Below the pieces are notes generated by a model. It saw nothing but the letters and a program-made list of their open reading frames with translations. It did no database searches and had not been told where the DNA came from. Shown piece after piece: positions 42,227 to 53,754 of a stretch of DNA of 64,000 nt. Position numbers and translations under genes: made by a program. The stretch comes from Lysobacteraceae bacterium (GTDB lineage Bacteria; Pseudomonadota; Gammaproteobacteria; Xanthomonadales; Xanthomonadaceae): positions 364,621 to 428,620 of the forward strand of contig JAMLIV010000001.1 of the NCBI GenBank assembly GCA_023954075.1, in the 5' to 3' direction. Position 1 is the first letter of the stretch. Each line of letters opens with the position of its first letter.

Positions 42227-42687
42227 TCGGCATTTCCCGCGGACGATCGCAGCGTCCCGACATCGGCACGGCACGACCCATCGCTGGGGCGGGTCGTCGC
42301 GCCATCACGCGCCCAGGGCCGGCCATCGCGGCCCGCCGCGTGCCCTATTGACCGGGCACGTGAAGAGCAGCTCGCGGCGGCCGCCGCGGCGAACTGGACG
42401 TCCTGACAGACCCGCGCAGGCCACGCGGGGCCGCCTGCACCGATCCGCTGAATTCGCCGGTCGGGTCCATGCAAGCCCTACGCCGCGCAGGCTCCCCGCC
42501 CCCTCGTTCGGGGGGTATTTCCGTGACCTTCGTCATGTTATCGTGCGTTCGTTGCAGCCTCGGCGCCGGCCTGGCCTGCGGGGCGTCGGATCCAGCGGAT
42601 GGCGGGGGGACGGAGCGATCATGTCCTCTTTTTCGTCGTTTTCCCGTTCTACCGGTACCTGTTCATCACCTCAAGGAGGGATTTGCC
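42227..42687. other. Intergenic region, no gene seen
   Basis: This 461-base stretch between the aminopeptidase and IPTL-CTERM genes has no supported frame. A weak hairpin (CCCCC-TCGTTC-GGGGG, about 42499-42514, then TATTT) and a small TGAC-CTTC-GTCA palindrome near 42524-42535 are the only structured sites. The promoter of the next gene probably lies here but is not obvious. Confidence 0.5.
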
Positions 42688-43941
42688 ATGCTGAAACCCA
42701 TGCCCCGCGTCCGGCCTCGCTTTGCGATCGCCGCCCTGTTTGGAACCCTGTCCCTTGGCCTGGCCTCGGTCGCACAGGCGGACTTCGTCAACGGCGACTT
42801 CGCCTCGGGTGACTTCACCGGCTGGACGCAGAACGCCTACACCGTCCCGACGACCGGCATCACCGGCACCTTCCCGCCGACCACCGAGGCCCACCTGCAG
42901 CTCACGCCCGGCGGCACGCCCATGTCCGCCGTGCTCGGGCCCGGCAGCGCCGCCAGCACCGGTGGCGCGCTCTCCTGGACCGGCAACACCGCGCGGGTTC
43001 ACGACGAGGTGAGCGGCTACAACCGCACGGTGAGCTCGATCGAGCAGAGCATCACCGTGGCGGCCGGCGACGTGGACACCGATGGCCGGGTGCACGTGCG
43101 CTTCACCGCGGCACCGGTGCTGGAGGATCCCAGCCACACCGCCCACCAGCAGCCCTACTTCTTCATCGAAATCACCGGGCCCGGCGGCGCGTCGCTGTTC
43201 CACACCTACAACTTCGCCGGCGAGAGCGGCGTGCCCTGGCAGACCAGCGGCGGCTACAAGTTCACCGACTGGCAGGCCTTCGACGTGGCGCTCGATCCGG
43301 GCGCGGTGACGGTGGGAAGCACGATCACGCTGAAGGCCATCGCCGCCGGCTGTTCGCCCACGGCCCACGCCGGCGCGGTTTACCTGCGCGGCGCGCGCAC
43401 GGCGCGACTGGTGGCCGGTGCCAGCCTCTGGATTTCCGCCACCGGACCCGCGCAGGCCTGTGCCGGTACCAACGTGACCTACACCTACACCTACGAGAAC
43501 AACGGCAGCGATCCGATGACCAACGTCATGGTCGAGGCAGCGATGCCGCAGACCAGCGATCCGCTGACCACCACGTTCGTGAGCATCAGCAACCCGAGCT
43601 TTGGCGGCGGCACCTGCAGCGCGCCGGCTACCCCGGGCGATCCGGCGCTGTGCAACATCGGCACCCTGCAGCCGGGTGAGCTGGGCACCTTCACCATGAC
43701 CGTTTCGGTGCCGGCCTCGGCCACGGGCAGCTCGCTCAACAACGGCAACTACACGATTTCCGGCGACGATCCGGGCTCGACCCTGATCACGCAGCTCGGG
43801 CCGCTGGTCCGCACCGTGCTCGACATCTGCCGTGCGCCGCCGACGCTGGTTCCGACCCTGGGCCAGTGGGGCCTGATCCTGCTGGGCCTGGTGATCCTTG
43901 GCCTGGGTGGCCTTGCGACCCGCCGTCGTCTGTTTGACTGA
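42688..43941 (+). CDS. Surface/secreted protein with IPTL-CTERM sorting signal
   Basis: This 417-residue protein has a perfect AAGGAGGG ribosome site. A long signal peptide covers residues 1-30. The N-terminal half (FVNGDFASGDFTGWT) resembles carbohydrate-binding/lectin-like sandwich domains; a DUF11-like repeat (TNVTYTYTYENNGSDP) follows at about 260-370. The C-terminus is a textbook IPTL-CTERM tripartite tail: VPTLGQWGLILL, a hydrophobic helix, then RRR. Such tails are processed by exosortase-type transpeptidases (XrtH). No exosortase gene lies in the window. The role is probably in extracellular matrix or adhesion (inference). Confidence 0.85.
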   Translation: MLKPMPRVRPRFAIAALFGTLSLGLASVAQADFVNGDFASGDFTGWTQNAYTVPTTGITGTFPPTTEAHLQLTPGGTPMSAVLGPGSAASTGGALSWTGNTARVHDEVSGYNRTVSSIEQSITVAAGDVDTDGRVHVRFTAAPVLEDPSHTAHQQPYFFIEITGPGGASLFHTYNFAGESGVPWQTSGGYKFTDWQAFDVALDPGAVTVGSTITLKAIAAGCSPTAHAGAVYLRGARTARLVAGASLWISATGPAQACAGTNVTYTYTYENNGSDPMTNVMVEAAMPQTSDPLTTTFVSISNPSFGGGTCSAPATPGDPALCNIGTLQPGELGTFTMTVSVPASATGSSLNNGNYTISGDDPGSTLITQLGPLVRTVLDICRAPPTLVPTLGQWGLILLGLVILGLGGLATRRRLFD

Positions 43942-44020
43942 TGTCCGCAGTGCAGTGCGCGGGGCGATGATCCGCCCCGCGCGTCTGCATGCCGGCCCTC
44001 CCGCCCGGAGATTTTCGGCG

Positions 44021-44545
44021 ATGCGTTCCGCCGCCTGCGGCCTGTCATTGATGCTGCTGTCTGCGGGATGCGCGGGAGGCGCGGTTTCCGAACTGCCCCG
44101 GCGCGACGCGGGCCTCTGGGAAGTGGCCGTTGTGGACGAGGGCGCGCGTCGCCCTCGCCCCGTGGTCACGAGCGAATGCACCACTTCCGAGGTGGACGCG
44201 CATCTGCTGCTTTCGCTGGCACCCGGGCAGGAGCACTGTGCCGCCCCGGATGTGCGCAGAACCGACTCCGGCTGGGAGGTTCGCACCGCCTGCCGCGTGC
44301 ACGACAATCGCATCGATACGAGCTTCACCCTGAGCGGCGACTTCCGCACCGGCTATTCGGGGAGCTACGACGTGCGCTACCGCGATGCCTGCCCGCGGAA
44401 CCTGCCCGGCTGCCGGGAGGCGCGCGCGTTCTCCGCGCGCCGCCTGGGCGATTGCCCGGCCGACATGCGCCCGGGGGACCGCCTCCTGCCCAACGGCATC
44501 GTGATTCATGCCCTGCCCGCGGAAGCGCACGATCACGAGCATTGA
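44021..44545 (+). CDS. DUF3617-like lipoprotein
   Basis: This 174-residue lipoprotein has lipobox LLSAGC (Cys17 after a short signal peptide). The mature part shows the DUF3617 pattern: GLWEVAV, SECTTSE, then a SGWEVRTAC strand and FTLSGDFRTGYSG. DUF3617 proteins are periplasmic and of unknown function. ATG at 44021 with GGAG about 10 bases upstream is chosen over upstream in-frame starts that overlap the preceding gene and hide the lipobox. The tail is His-rich (HDHEH). Confidence 0.72.
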   Translation: MRSAACGLSLMLLSAGCAGGAVSELPRRDAGLWEVAVVDEGARRPRPVVTSECTTSEVDAHLLLSLAPGQEHCAAPDVRRTDSGWEVRTACRVHDNRIDTSFTLSGDFRTGYSGSYDVRYRDACPRNLPGCREARAFSARRLGDCPADMRPGDRLLPNGIVIHALPAEAHDHEH

Positions 44546-44953
44546 TGCGCTCGGCATGACGCGGAGCCCGGCCTGCCTTCCCCGCAGGGATGGGGCACAG
44601 GTGGCTCCGGGTTTCATGACGCGGGATGCCCGCAACGAATAGCCCATGGCCCTTGCCGGGCGACCCGCCCGGGCGAACGCAGCTTCAGCTTCACCACAGG
44701 CACACCGAGGCGGTTGGACCCGAGGGGTCGCAGCCGTTTGCGGGGTGGATCGATGGCGCACTCCGAATCGGGAACCTTTTTTGTGCAGCTGCGTCTGCCG
44801 GGATGAATACGCCCTGCGGAGCTCACTGATGCACCCTCCGGTCCAACATCCGGTTCACGCTCCTCCCCTCGGCCGGGCGATGTGGCCCGGGGTGTTTCCA
44901 CCCGTGCGCTATGGCCTGTCGCGACCTGGTGCAATACTTCGGGCGTGCTCGCG
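44546..44953. other. Intergenic region upstream of the ECF sigma gene
   Basis: No gene is supported in these 408 bases; open frames here lack ribosome sites and family features. The only site I can name is the ECF-type promoter at 44771-44796, which implies a 5' leader of about 150 bases before the sigma gene. Confidence 0.5.
44771..44796 (+). promoter_or_regulatory. ECF-sigma-type promoter (probable autoregulation)
   Basis: A GGAACC -35 element at 44771-44776 and CGTCT at 44792-44796 leave 16 bases between AAC and CGTC. This is the classic AAC-N16-CGTC arrangement of ECF promoters. It lies upstream of the ECF sigma gene, suggesting that the factor drives its own operon. Confidence 0.65.
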
Positions 44954-45685
44954 ATGAGTGCAAAGGGGAATACGGTGGGAAATGCGGGAACCGGCGTAGC
45001 GCGCGACTACGCGGCGCTCGATGACGCGGCGCTGGCGTCGTGCGTGCGCGCCGGCGAGCGCGGGGCGTTCCGGCAGGTCATGCAGCGCTGCAACCAGCGC
45101 CTGTATCGGGTGGTGCGCGGCGTGCTGAACGACGAAGCGGAGATCGAGGACGTGATGCAGGAGGCTTACCTGAAGGTCTTCGAGAAGATCGAGACCTTTC
45201 GCGGTGCTTCTTCGCTGGCCACCTGGATCAGCCGCATCGCGATCAACGAAGCCATCCAACGCCTGCGCCGGAGGCACCCGACCGTGGACATCGACAACCT
45301 GGACAATGCCGCGCCCGGCGCGGGCAGCGTCGTTTCCCTGCCGCTTCGCGCAGCGGACGGCGATCCTGCGGCGGCGGTCGCGCGCGACGAGCTGCACCGG
45401 CTGCTGGAACGCGCAGTGGCCACCCTGCCGCCGACGTTTCGCAGTGTCTTCCTGCTGCGCGATGTCGAAGGCTGCTCGACCGAGGAAACCGCCGAACTGC
45501 TGGCGATCCGCAGCGAGACCGTCAAGACCCGGCTGCACCGTGCCCGGCAGCTCCTGCAATGCGAGCTGCGCGAGCGCACCGAGGCGGCGCTGGGCGGCAC
45601 CTTCCCGTTTCTCGGCCGCCGCTGCAGCCGCATGGCTGATGCCGTGCTTGAGCGGCTTGGCGATCGCTTCCAGTCCCGCTCCTGA
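44954..45685 (+). CDS. ECF RNA polymerase sigma factor
   Basis: This sigma-70-family protein has regions 2 and 4 only. Region 2 has DVMQEAYLKVFEKIETFRG and ATWISRIAINEAIQRLRRR; region 4 has LPPTFRSVFLLRDVEGCSTE and TVKTRLHRARQLL. From ATG at 44954 it has 243 residues. GTG at 44975 has a better ribosome site (AAGGGGAA, 5 bases upstream) and would give 236; I keep the longer form but consider the GTG likely. The C-terminal tail of about 40 residues is longer than usual. No zinc-binding anti-sigma is next; two small membrane proteins follow. Confidence 0.92.
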   Translation: MSAKGNTVGNAGTGVARDYAALDDAALASCVRAGERGAFRQVMQRCNQRLYRVVRGVLNDEAEIEDVMQEAYLKVFEKIETFRGASSLATWISRIAINEAIQRLRRRHPTVDIDNLDNAAPGAGSVVSLPLRAADGDPAAAVARDELHRLLERAVATLPPTFRSVFLLRDVEGCSTEETAELLAIRSETVKTRLHRARQLLQCELRERTEAALGGTFPFLGRRCSRMADAVLERLGDRFQSRS

Positions 45686-45720
45686 TTCTTACAATCCCTG
45701 ACTACCGCGGAGATGCACAC

Positions 45721-46065
45721 ATGCTCACGTACGCGCTCATCGTTTTCCTCATCGGCGCTTCGGGCGGGCTGTACATGGCCACGCACGTGCTGCGGGGCAG
45801 GCTCGCGCCCTGGGTGGTATCGGCGCTGCACGCGCTGTTCGGTGCCACCGGCCTCACCCTGCTCATCATCGCGATTCTGATGGGACGACTCAGCGGGCTG
45901 CCGGTGGTCGCGCTGGGCGTTCTGACCGTGACGGCGCTGCTGGGCTTTTTCCTGGCCTCGATCCATCTCGGCAAGCGCGTGGCGCTCAAGCGCTATGTGT
46001 TCACGCACGCCGCGTTCGCGGTGACCGGCGTAACCCTCCTGATCCTTGCGATCCTGATGCCGTGA
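45721..46065 (+). CDS. Small four-helix membrane protein
   Basis: This 114-residue protein consists almost wholly of four hydrophobic helices (about residues 3-20, 31-55, 60-80, 90-112) with short polar loops. I do not recognise the family. It follows the sigma gene by 35 bases and overlaps the next gene by 4 bases (GTGA), so the three form an operon. A role as membrane partner or sensor for the sigma factor is possible but unsupported by any motif. Confidence 0.7.
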   Translation: MLTYALIVFLIGASGGLYMATHVLRGRLAPWVVSALHALFGATGLTLLIIAILMGRLSGLPVVALGVLTVTALLGFFLASIHLGKRVALKRYVFTHAAFAVTGVTLLILAILMP

Positions 46066-46481
46066 AGCAGCCGCTGCATCCGGCGCTGGTGCATTTTCCT
46101 GTCGCCTGCTGGACCCTGGCCACGGCGGCTGACGCGGTGGGCCTGTGGGGAACGCCGTGGCCGCTGTGGCAGCTGGCTTTCGTGCTGCTGGCGATTGGCT
46201 GTGCCATCGGCCTGCTGACTGCGGCCGCGGGCTTTTACGAGCTCGCGCGGCTGCCCGACGAGCATCCGGCGCTCGCCGATGCCTCGCGCCACATGATGCT
46301 GGCTCTGGGCGCCTGGGTGGCGTATGCGGCAAGCCTCTTCCTGCGCCTGGACGGCACCACGCCCGTCGCGCCCGACACCCTCGCCCTGGGCACCAGCGCC
46401 GTCGGATTCCTGCTGCTGGTCGGTGCCGGGCACATGGGCGGGCGGCTGGTGTACGTGCACGGGGTGGGGCGCAGATCCTGA
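46062..46481 (+). CDS. DUF2231-type membrane protein
   Basis: This 139-residue protein starts at GTG overlapping the preceding stop. The opening MKQPLHPALVHFPVACW is the DUF2231 signature (HP-x-HFP). Four transmembrane helices follow, with His residues near membrane faces (HPALADASRHM). Some relatives are annotated as redox or heme-linked membrane proteins, but the function is not established. It ends just before a strong terminator. Confidence 0.78.
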   Translation: MKQPLHPALVHFPVACWTLATAADAVGLWGTPWPLWQLAFVLLAIGCAIGLLTAAAGFYELARLPDEHPALADASRHMMLALGAWVAYAASLFLRLDGTTPVAPDTLALGTSAVGFLLLVGAGHMGGRLVYVHGVGRRS

Positions 46482-46488
46482 GAAAAGA

Positions 46489-46513
46489 AAGGCCCCGCGG
46501 TGCGGGGCCTTTT
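46489..46513. terminator. Strong bidirectional intrinsic terminator
   Basis: A perfect stem AAAGGCCCCGC / GCGGGGCCTTT with a GGT loop, with T-runs on both strands. It ends the sigma operon on the + strand and gcvP on the - strand. Confidence 0.92.
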
Positions 46514-46544
46514 CGATGGCGCGGTGCGATCACGCCGCTGCGGA

Positions 46545-49436
<2,892 letters not shown>

Positions 49437-49473
49437 GGTGGGTATCCGGAGGGTGGGCGACGGGAGTGGGAGG

Positions 49474-49652
49474 GCTCGCAGGCTCGCAGCTTCGCTGCTC
49501 GAAATCCCTGCTCGTTCCGGCCAGTGGGCTTGCATGCCCACTGGCGCTTGCAGGCTTGCAGCTTGGCCGTCGAGTTTCCTGCCCGGCCCGGCTGCTTGCA
49601 TGCAGCCGGGCGCTCGCAGGCTCGCAGCTTCGCTGCTCGAAATCCCTGCTCG
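49474..49652. repeat. 41-nt repeat array with hairpin spacers between glycine riboswitch and gcvP
   Basis: Two identical 41-base copies (49474-49514 and 49612-49652) flank a diverged middle copy (49546-49586). The spacers are palindromes with stems of about 10 bp around a GCATGC/TGCATG centre (49519-49545 and 49586-49611). On the gcvP strand each copy ends in a doublet such as CTGCGAGCCTGCGAG. The array occupies the place where the riboswitch expression platform should be. Confidence 0.85.
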
Positions 49653-49829
49653 CCCCTCTGTCCTTTTGCCTGAGAGTTTGGGGTGCGTGGTGCTGCACCT
49701 TTGCCCCTTCGGCGCCGGCGCGGGCCGGTCTCTCCAGAGTTGTGTGCACGCGAAGGTACGGGGCCTGAGCGATTACGGGCGTTGCGCCTTCGGCAGCCGG
49801 TTGTGGAACCGGCTTCTCCCACCGCGTGC
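49653..49829 (-). promoter_or_regulatory. Tandem glycine riboswitch
   Basis: Aptamer 1 (49829-49746) is closed by GCACGCG / CGCGTGC and contains GGGAGA, GCCGAAGGCGCAACG and CGCTCAGG. Aptamer 2 (about 49743-49653) contains CTCTGGAGAGACC, GCCGAAGGGGCAAAG and CTCTCAGGCAAAAGGACAG, an almost exact consensus. The linker is only a few bases, as in other tandem glycine riboswitches. It lies in the gcvP leader, about 217 bases ahead of the start codon, and should turn the gene on when glycine is abundant. Confidence 0.93.
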
Positions 49830-49860
49830 TGCAGCGCGCATCATACGCCAGGCCGTGGAT

Positions 49861-51366
49861 TTACACGCCCTCTTTTCCGTCGCTGGCGGGGGCGGGAGGG
49901 TCGGCGGGTTCATCGTCGCCGTCTGGCGGTGGAGCCGCCGCAGGACGTGATGTGGCGCTGTCGTCATCGACCACCTGCACGCTGGGGATGAAACTCACGG
50001 CCCGGCCCGGCGGCAGCGCGTCGCGCCAGCGCGCCAGGCGTTCGGTGATGGCCTCGCCGGCCGCCCATTGGGGTTCGGAGGGATCGTATTCCTCGGCCTT
50101 CTCGCGCTCGGCGATCCGGTGGCGGGCGCGCAGGAAGGCGCGCCGGAAGCTGGTGGTGTGGTTGAGCCCGTCCACGAGGAACGCCTGTCCGAACCAGGTG
50201 GCGTTGGCGCTGTTGCCGCAGCCGAACGAGGTGCGGTCGGCGCGTGCGGCGGTGATGACCAGGGTGCGCGGACCGCGCAGGGTGTCGATGAAGCCGCCCG
50301 AGTAGCAGGCCGAGATCACGATGACGCGCCAGCGGATGCCGGCGGCGTCGAGGGCATCGCGCAGTCGCGCCGGATCGAGCTGATCCAGCGGCAGCGGCGG
50401 CTGGTTGACGTACAGCTCGGGGTCTTCGCTGCCGTGGCTGGAGAGGTAGAGGAACAGGATGTCCTCGTCCACGTCCATGCGCTGCCCGATGCCCCGGAGC
50501 GCGCGCTCCAGGTTGGTGGCGGTGGCCAGCGGCACCGCGTCGGCGCTGCCTGGATGATTGACCAGCCGCAGGCTGCGGCCGGCGGCGTCGAAGCGGTGTG
50601 CGGCCAGTTCGGGAAGAAAATCCACCTCGTTGCGGAACGCGCCTTCGCTGGCATCACCGGCGAAGCCCAGGACGTAGAGGTCGATCTGGCCGGGGCGCTG
50701 CGGCGCGAGCTGCTCCAGGGCGCGTTCCAGCAGCGCCGTCTGGGCATGGAAGGTGGCTTCCGGGTCGGAAAGTTCGCCTGGCTCGCGGTAGTCCGCGCCT
50801 TCGCCGCGGGCGGCCATCTGTTCGTAATGGGCGAGCCAGTCGGTTTCGATCAGTTCCGGAACATCCATCGCCAGCCAGGGCAGCACGCTGATGGCGGCGG
50901 CGGCCGCCGCCCCGGCCAGCGCGCGGCCGATGCCGGGAGCGAGGAGCCACGCCAGGCGCAGCACGATGGCGCACCACCAGACCACATGGATCACCCAGCG
51001 CGCGGCGAGATGTTCGTTGGCAAAGGATGTTGCGACCGGCAGTACACCTGCGAGGGTCGGAACCAGCCCCGCCGCCGCCAGCCATGCGGCCACGGTGAAG
51101 GTGAGCGTCGGGCGCTGCGCCAGTCGGGCGAGGGCGGCACCGGCCACGAGCAGCAGCGCCAAGGCGATCAGCGGCCCCGCCAGCCCGTTGATGGCAAAGG
51201 TTCGCGGAGCCTCGATCAAGGACCAGACGCGTGGAAGTCCCAGCAGGGCATCGAGCGCGACCAGCAGCAGCACCGGGCCGATTCCGACCTGCGCCGGGAT
51301 CTTGCGCGGCGCGCGCAGCAGCGCCAGGCGCAGGCCGTCGCGCAGCAGGGTGCGCAACGTACTCAT
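49861..51366 (-). CDS. Membrane-anchored C13-family (legumain/caspase-like) cysteine protease
   Basis: This 501-residue protein has four or five transmembrane helices in residues about 25-170. A soluble domain follows with [13 protein letters not shown] (catalytic His311) and [16 protein letters not shown] (catalytic Cys354), the His-Gly and Ala-Cys-Tyr-Ser-Gly motifs of clan CD peptidases, C13 family. The C-terminus is a Pro/Asp-rich tail. Its ATG overlaps the mtnC stop by 4 bases (ATGA), making it the last gene of the mtnB-mtnD-mtnC operon. The substrate and any link to methionine salvage are unknown. Confidence 0.85.
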   Translation of the reverse strand: MSTLRTLLRDGLRLALLRAPRKIPAQVGIGPVLLLVALDALLGLPRVWSLIEAPRTFAINGLAGPLIALALLLVAGAALARLAQRPTLTFTVAAWLAAAGLVPTLAGVLPVATSFANEHLAARWVIHVVWWCAIVLRLAWLLAPGIGRALAGAAAAAAISVLPWLAMDVPELIETDWLAHYEQMAARGEGADYREPGELSDPEATFHAQTALLERALEQLAPQRPGQIDLYVLGFAGDASEGAFRNEVDFLPELAAHRFDAAGRSLRLVNHPGSADAVPLATATNLERALRGIGQRMDVDEDILFLYLSSHGSEDPELYVNQPPLPLDQLDPARLRDALDAAGIRWRVIVISACYSGGFIDTLRGPRTLVITAARADRTSFGCGNSANATWFGQAFLVDGLNHTTSFRRAFLRARHRIAEREKAEEYDPSEPQWAAGEAITERLARWRDALPPGRAVSFIPSVQVVDDDSATSRPAAAPPPDGDDEPADPPAPASDGKEGV

Positions 51367-52064
51367 TCGGCCTGGGGATCCACCTGCGCGAAGCTTTCGA
51401 CTCGGCGGTGCCCGTGCGCCGCTTCGCCGCAGCGCGGCTGCGGATAGTCCTCGCGCCGGTCCAGCAGCACGGTGCGAAGTCCGGCTTCGCGCGCGGCGTC
51501 GAGCTCTTCCACCACGTCGGAGAGGAACAGGATGTCGTCCGGCGCGCGCCCGATGGCCTGGGCAATGGCACGGTAGCTGGCGGCCTCGCGCTTGCCGCCG
51601 GTTTCGGTATCGAACCAGCCGGAGAAAAGATCCCGCAGGTCGCCCGCCTCGGTGTGCCCGAAGAAGAGCTTTTGTGCCGCCACCGAGCCGGAGGAGTAAA
51701 CGTGCAGCGCGTGCCCGGCGGCATGCCAGGCGCGCAGCGCGGGTGCGGAATCGGGATAGATGTGGGCGCGGTAGTCGCCCGAGCGGTAGCCCTCGATCCA
51801 GATCAGCCCCTGCAGGGCCTTGAGCGCGGTGTGCTTGCGATCCTCGTCGATCCAGCCCTGCAGCACTTCGGCCAGCACCGCGTCCTGGCAGACGCTGCCG
51901 GCGTCAACGGCAGCGGCATCCAGCCAGCGTCGCACTTCGGGTTCGTGGCCGCGTTCGCGCACGAAGCCGGGCAGGGCGGCGCGTGCGTAGGGGAACAGCA
52001 CCTCGCGCACGAATGAAATCGAGCTCGTGGTGCCCTCGATGTCGGTGAGGATGGCGCGCTTCAT
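51363..52064 (-). CDS. mtnC: Acireductone synthase (enolase-phosphatase E1)
   Basis: A HAD-family enzyme of 233 residues that enolises and dephosphorylates 2,3-diketo-5-methylthiopentyl-1-phosphate. Motif I is [15 protein letters not shown], in which the second Asp of the usual HAD DxD is Glu, as normal for MtnC. Motif II is [12 protein letters not shown], and the late motif is [14 protein letters not shown]. Start and stop overlap the neighbouring genes by 4 bases each, so it is translationally coupled to mtnD and to the C13 protease. Confidence 0.95.
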   Translation of the reverse strand: MKRAILTDIEGTTSSISFVREVLFPYARAALPGFVRERGHEPEVRRWLDAAAVDAGSVCQDAVLAEVLQGWIDEDRKHTALKALQGLIWIEGYRSGDYRAHIYPDSAPALRAWHAAGHALHVYSSGSVAAQKLFFGHTEAGDLRDLFSGWFDTETGGKREAASYRAIAQAIGRAPDDILFLSDVVEELDAAREAGLRTVLLDRREDYPQPRCGEAAHGHRRVESFAQVDPQAE

Positions 52065-52618
52065 CCCGCCTGCCCGGGTTCGTAGCGGGGAAAGCGCCGG
52101 GCGATGTCGCTGCCGGTGAAGTGGCCGACCCAGCCGTCCGCCTCGGTGAAGAAGCGGATCGCGGTGAAGTCGGGTTCCGGGCCCATGTCGAACCAGTGCG
52201 GGGTGGCATCGGGCACCGAGATCAGGTCGCCGGCCTCGCACCGCACCTCGTAGACCTTGCCGCGGACGTGCAGGGAGAACAGGCCGGAGCCGGAGACGAA
52301 GAACCGAACCTCGTCCTCCATGTGCGAGTGTTCTTCCAGGAACTTGCCGCGCAGCGCCGCGCGGTCGGGATGATCGGGCGTCACCCGGGCCACGTCGATG
52401 CTGCGGAAGCCGTACTCTTTCACCAGTTCGTCCACCTCGGCGCGGTAGGCGTCCAGGACATCTTCCTGGCTTGCGTCGTGGGAAAGCGCATGCGGCGCGG
52501 GCCAGCGTTCGAAGCGCACGCCCAGCGCGTCCAGTTCGGCCTGGATGCGCGAGTAGTTCTCGGTGACCAGTTCCGCGGTTGCGGGCCGGGTGTCGGAAAA
52601 GATGCGAAGGCGGCTCAT
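52061..52618 (-). CDS. mtnD: Acireductone dioxygenase
   Basis: A cupin-fold enzyme of 185 residues. The metal ligands are visible in [13 protein letters not shown] (HxHxxxxE) and the distant His in [11 protein letters not shown]. With Fe(II) it gives the keto-acid precursor of methionine; with Ni(II) an off-pathway reaction giving CO. It sits between mtnB and mtnC with 4-base ATGA overlaps on both sides. Confidence 0.96.
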   Translation of the reverse strand: MSRLRIFSDTRPATAELVTENYSRIQAELDALGVRFERWPAPHALSHDASQEDVLDAYRAEVDELVKEYGFRSIDVARVTPDHPDRAALRGKFLEEHSHMEDEVRFFVSGSGLFSLHVRGKVYEVRCEAGDLISVPDATPHWFDMGPEPDFTAIRFFTEADGWVGHFTGSDIARRFPRYEPGQAG

Positions 52619-53250
52619 GTGAACCTCTGCAGGTGGAGCTCGCAGCCGAGCAGGAATTCGAAGGCGTCCAGGTGGCGCCGCGCTTCGGTCATGTCGCGGC
52701 CCCAGGCGTACAGCCCGTGGCCTTCGATCAGGTAGCCCCAGTGCGGGCCGGCATCGAGCAGTTGCTCGACCCGCGCGGCCAGCGCCGGAATGTCCTGACT
52801 GTTGGGCAGCACCGGCAGTTCGACCGCGGTGTCGTGGGTGTCATTGCCGGCAAGGGCCTTGAGGAGCTCGTAGCCCGCAAGGCGCAGGTAGCCGCGCCGG
52901 GCGAACAGCCGCGAAGCCACGGTCTGGTTGTGCGAGTGGGTGTGCAGCACGCAGCCGAGGTCGGGAAAACGCCGGTAGAGCTGGGTGTGCAGGCCGGTCT
53001 CCGCCGACGGGCGGTGATCGCTGCCCACCGCGCGGCCGTCGAGATCCACCACCATGAAATCTTCCGACACCAGCCGGCCCTTGTCGCGTCCGGACACGGT
53101 GATGACCGCGTGGTCGGCGTCCAGGCGCATGGAGAAATTGCTGCTGGTGGCCGGCGTCTGGCCGAGGCGCGCAAGTTCCCCGGTATGGAGGATCAGCGCG
53201 TCGATGCAGTGCGACAGGCGGGCGGGATCGGGAAACGTGGCGGTGCTCAT
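52615..53250 (-). CDS. mtnB: Methylthioribulose-1-phosphate dehydratase
   Basis: A class II aldolase/adducin-family zinc enzyme of 211 residues. [21 protein letters not shown] lies near the N-terminus; zinc ligands are in [15 protein letters not shown], with the third His in [12 protein letters not shown]. It is the first gene of the mtnB-mtnD-mtnC-C13 operon. mtnA, the preceding step, is at 12447-13499. No SAM riboswitch is seen upstream. Confidence 0.95.
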   Translation of the reverse strand: MSTATFPDPARLSHCIDALILHTGELARLGQTPATSSNFSMRLDADHAVITVSGRDKGRLVSEDFMVVDLDGRAVGSDHRPSAETGLHTQLYRRFPDLGCVLHTHSHNQTVASRLFARRGYLRLAGYELLKALAGNDTHDTAVELPVLPNSQDIPALAARVEQLLDAGPHWGYLIEGHGLYAWGRDMTEARRHLDAFEFLLGCELHLQRFT

Positions 53251-53339
53251 CGCCTCATTCTAGCCGGATGCACAGGGCGTGACCGGTGCGGCGCGCGGGT
53301 GGATGGCTGCGCAAAGGCCGTGTCCGGCGCTCCGAAACG

Positions 53340-53365
53340 ACGATCCCGGCGCAGGCCGGGATCGT
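53340..53365. terminator. Candidate terminator after the cytochrome c pair
   Basis: An 11-bp stem (ACGATCCCGGC / GCCGGGATCGT) with a GCAG loop. On the minus strand it is followed by CGTTTCGG, so it could end the cytochrome transcript before mtnB. It may also be a REP-type element. Confidence 0.5.
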
Positions 53366-53402
53366 GGGGCGTGTCGCATCGCGTGACGCGGTCACGAAGG
53401 CG

Positions 53403-53744
53403 TCAGTGGATGCCCTGCAGGTCGCGCAGCTTGGTCGGCTGAGCGGCGAAGTAGGCGGCGAGGTCGAGCATGTCCTGATCGCTCAGGGTGCTGGCAAAGC
53501 CCTTCATGATCGCGTTGTCGCGCTCGCCGGACTTGTAGTCGCGCAGCGCCTTGGCGAGGTAGTCCGGGAACTGGCCGGCGAGCAGCGGGTACTGCGGATC
53601 GCCGATGCCGTTGCCGTCGGCACCGTGGCAGGCCTGGCAGATGACGGACTTGGCCTTGCCGGCATCGACGTCGCCGGTGTTGGCGGCGAGGGCGGAAAGG
53701 GGAAGGATCAGGGTAGTGGCCAGCAGGGCCGCTCGAAAGATCAT
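53403..53744 (-). CDS. Small periplasmic cytochrome c (class I)
   Basis: This 113-residue protein has a signal peptide at residues 1-21 (ending LSALA). One heme-binding CQACH follows at about residue 37, with the sixth-ligand Met probably in NAIMKGFASTLSDQD. ATG at 53744 has AAGGAG upstream. It resembles single-domain halves of cytochrome c4. It lies 10 bases downstream of a second cytochrome c gene; the pair may shuttle electrons to a terminal oxidase encoded elsewhere. Confidence 0.88.
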   Translation of the reverse strand: MIFRAALLATTLILPLSALAANTGDVDAGKAKSVICQACHGADGNGIGDPQYPLLAGQFPDYLAKALRDYKSGERDNAIMKGFASTLSDQDMLDLAAYFAAQPTKLRDLQGIH

Positions 53745-53754
53745 GGGGGGCTCC

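Noticed and set aside
44646..44957. Small + strand frames before the ECF sigma gene
   Set aside because: They overlap the ECF promoter and leader, have no ribosome site and no homology I can recognise.
49474..49652. A CRISPR-like pattern of three repeats with two spacers
   Set aside because: The middle repeat is diverged, both spacers are palindromes, there are only three units and no cas gene lies nearby. It is better read as part of the gcvP leader.
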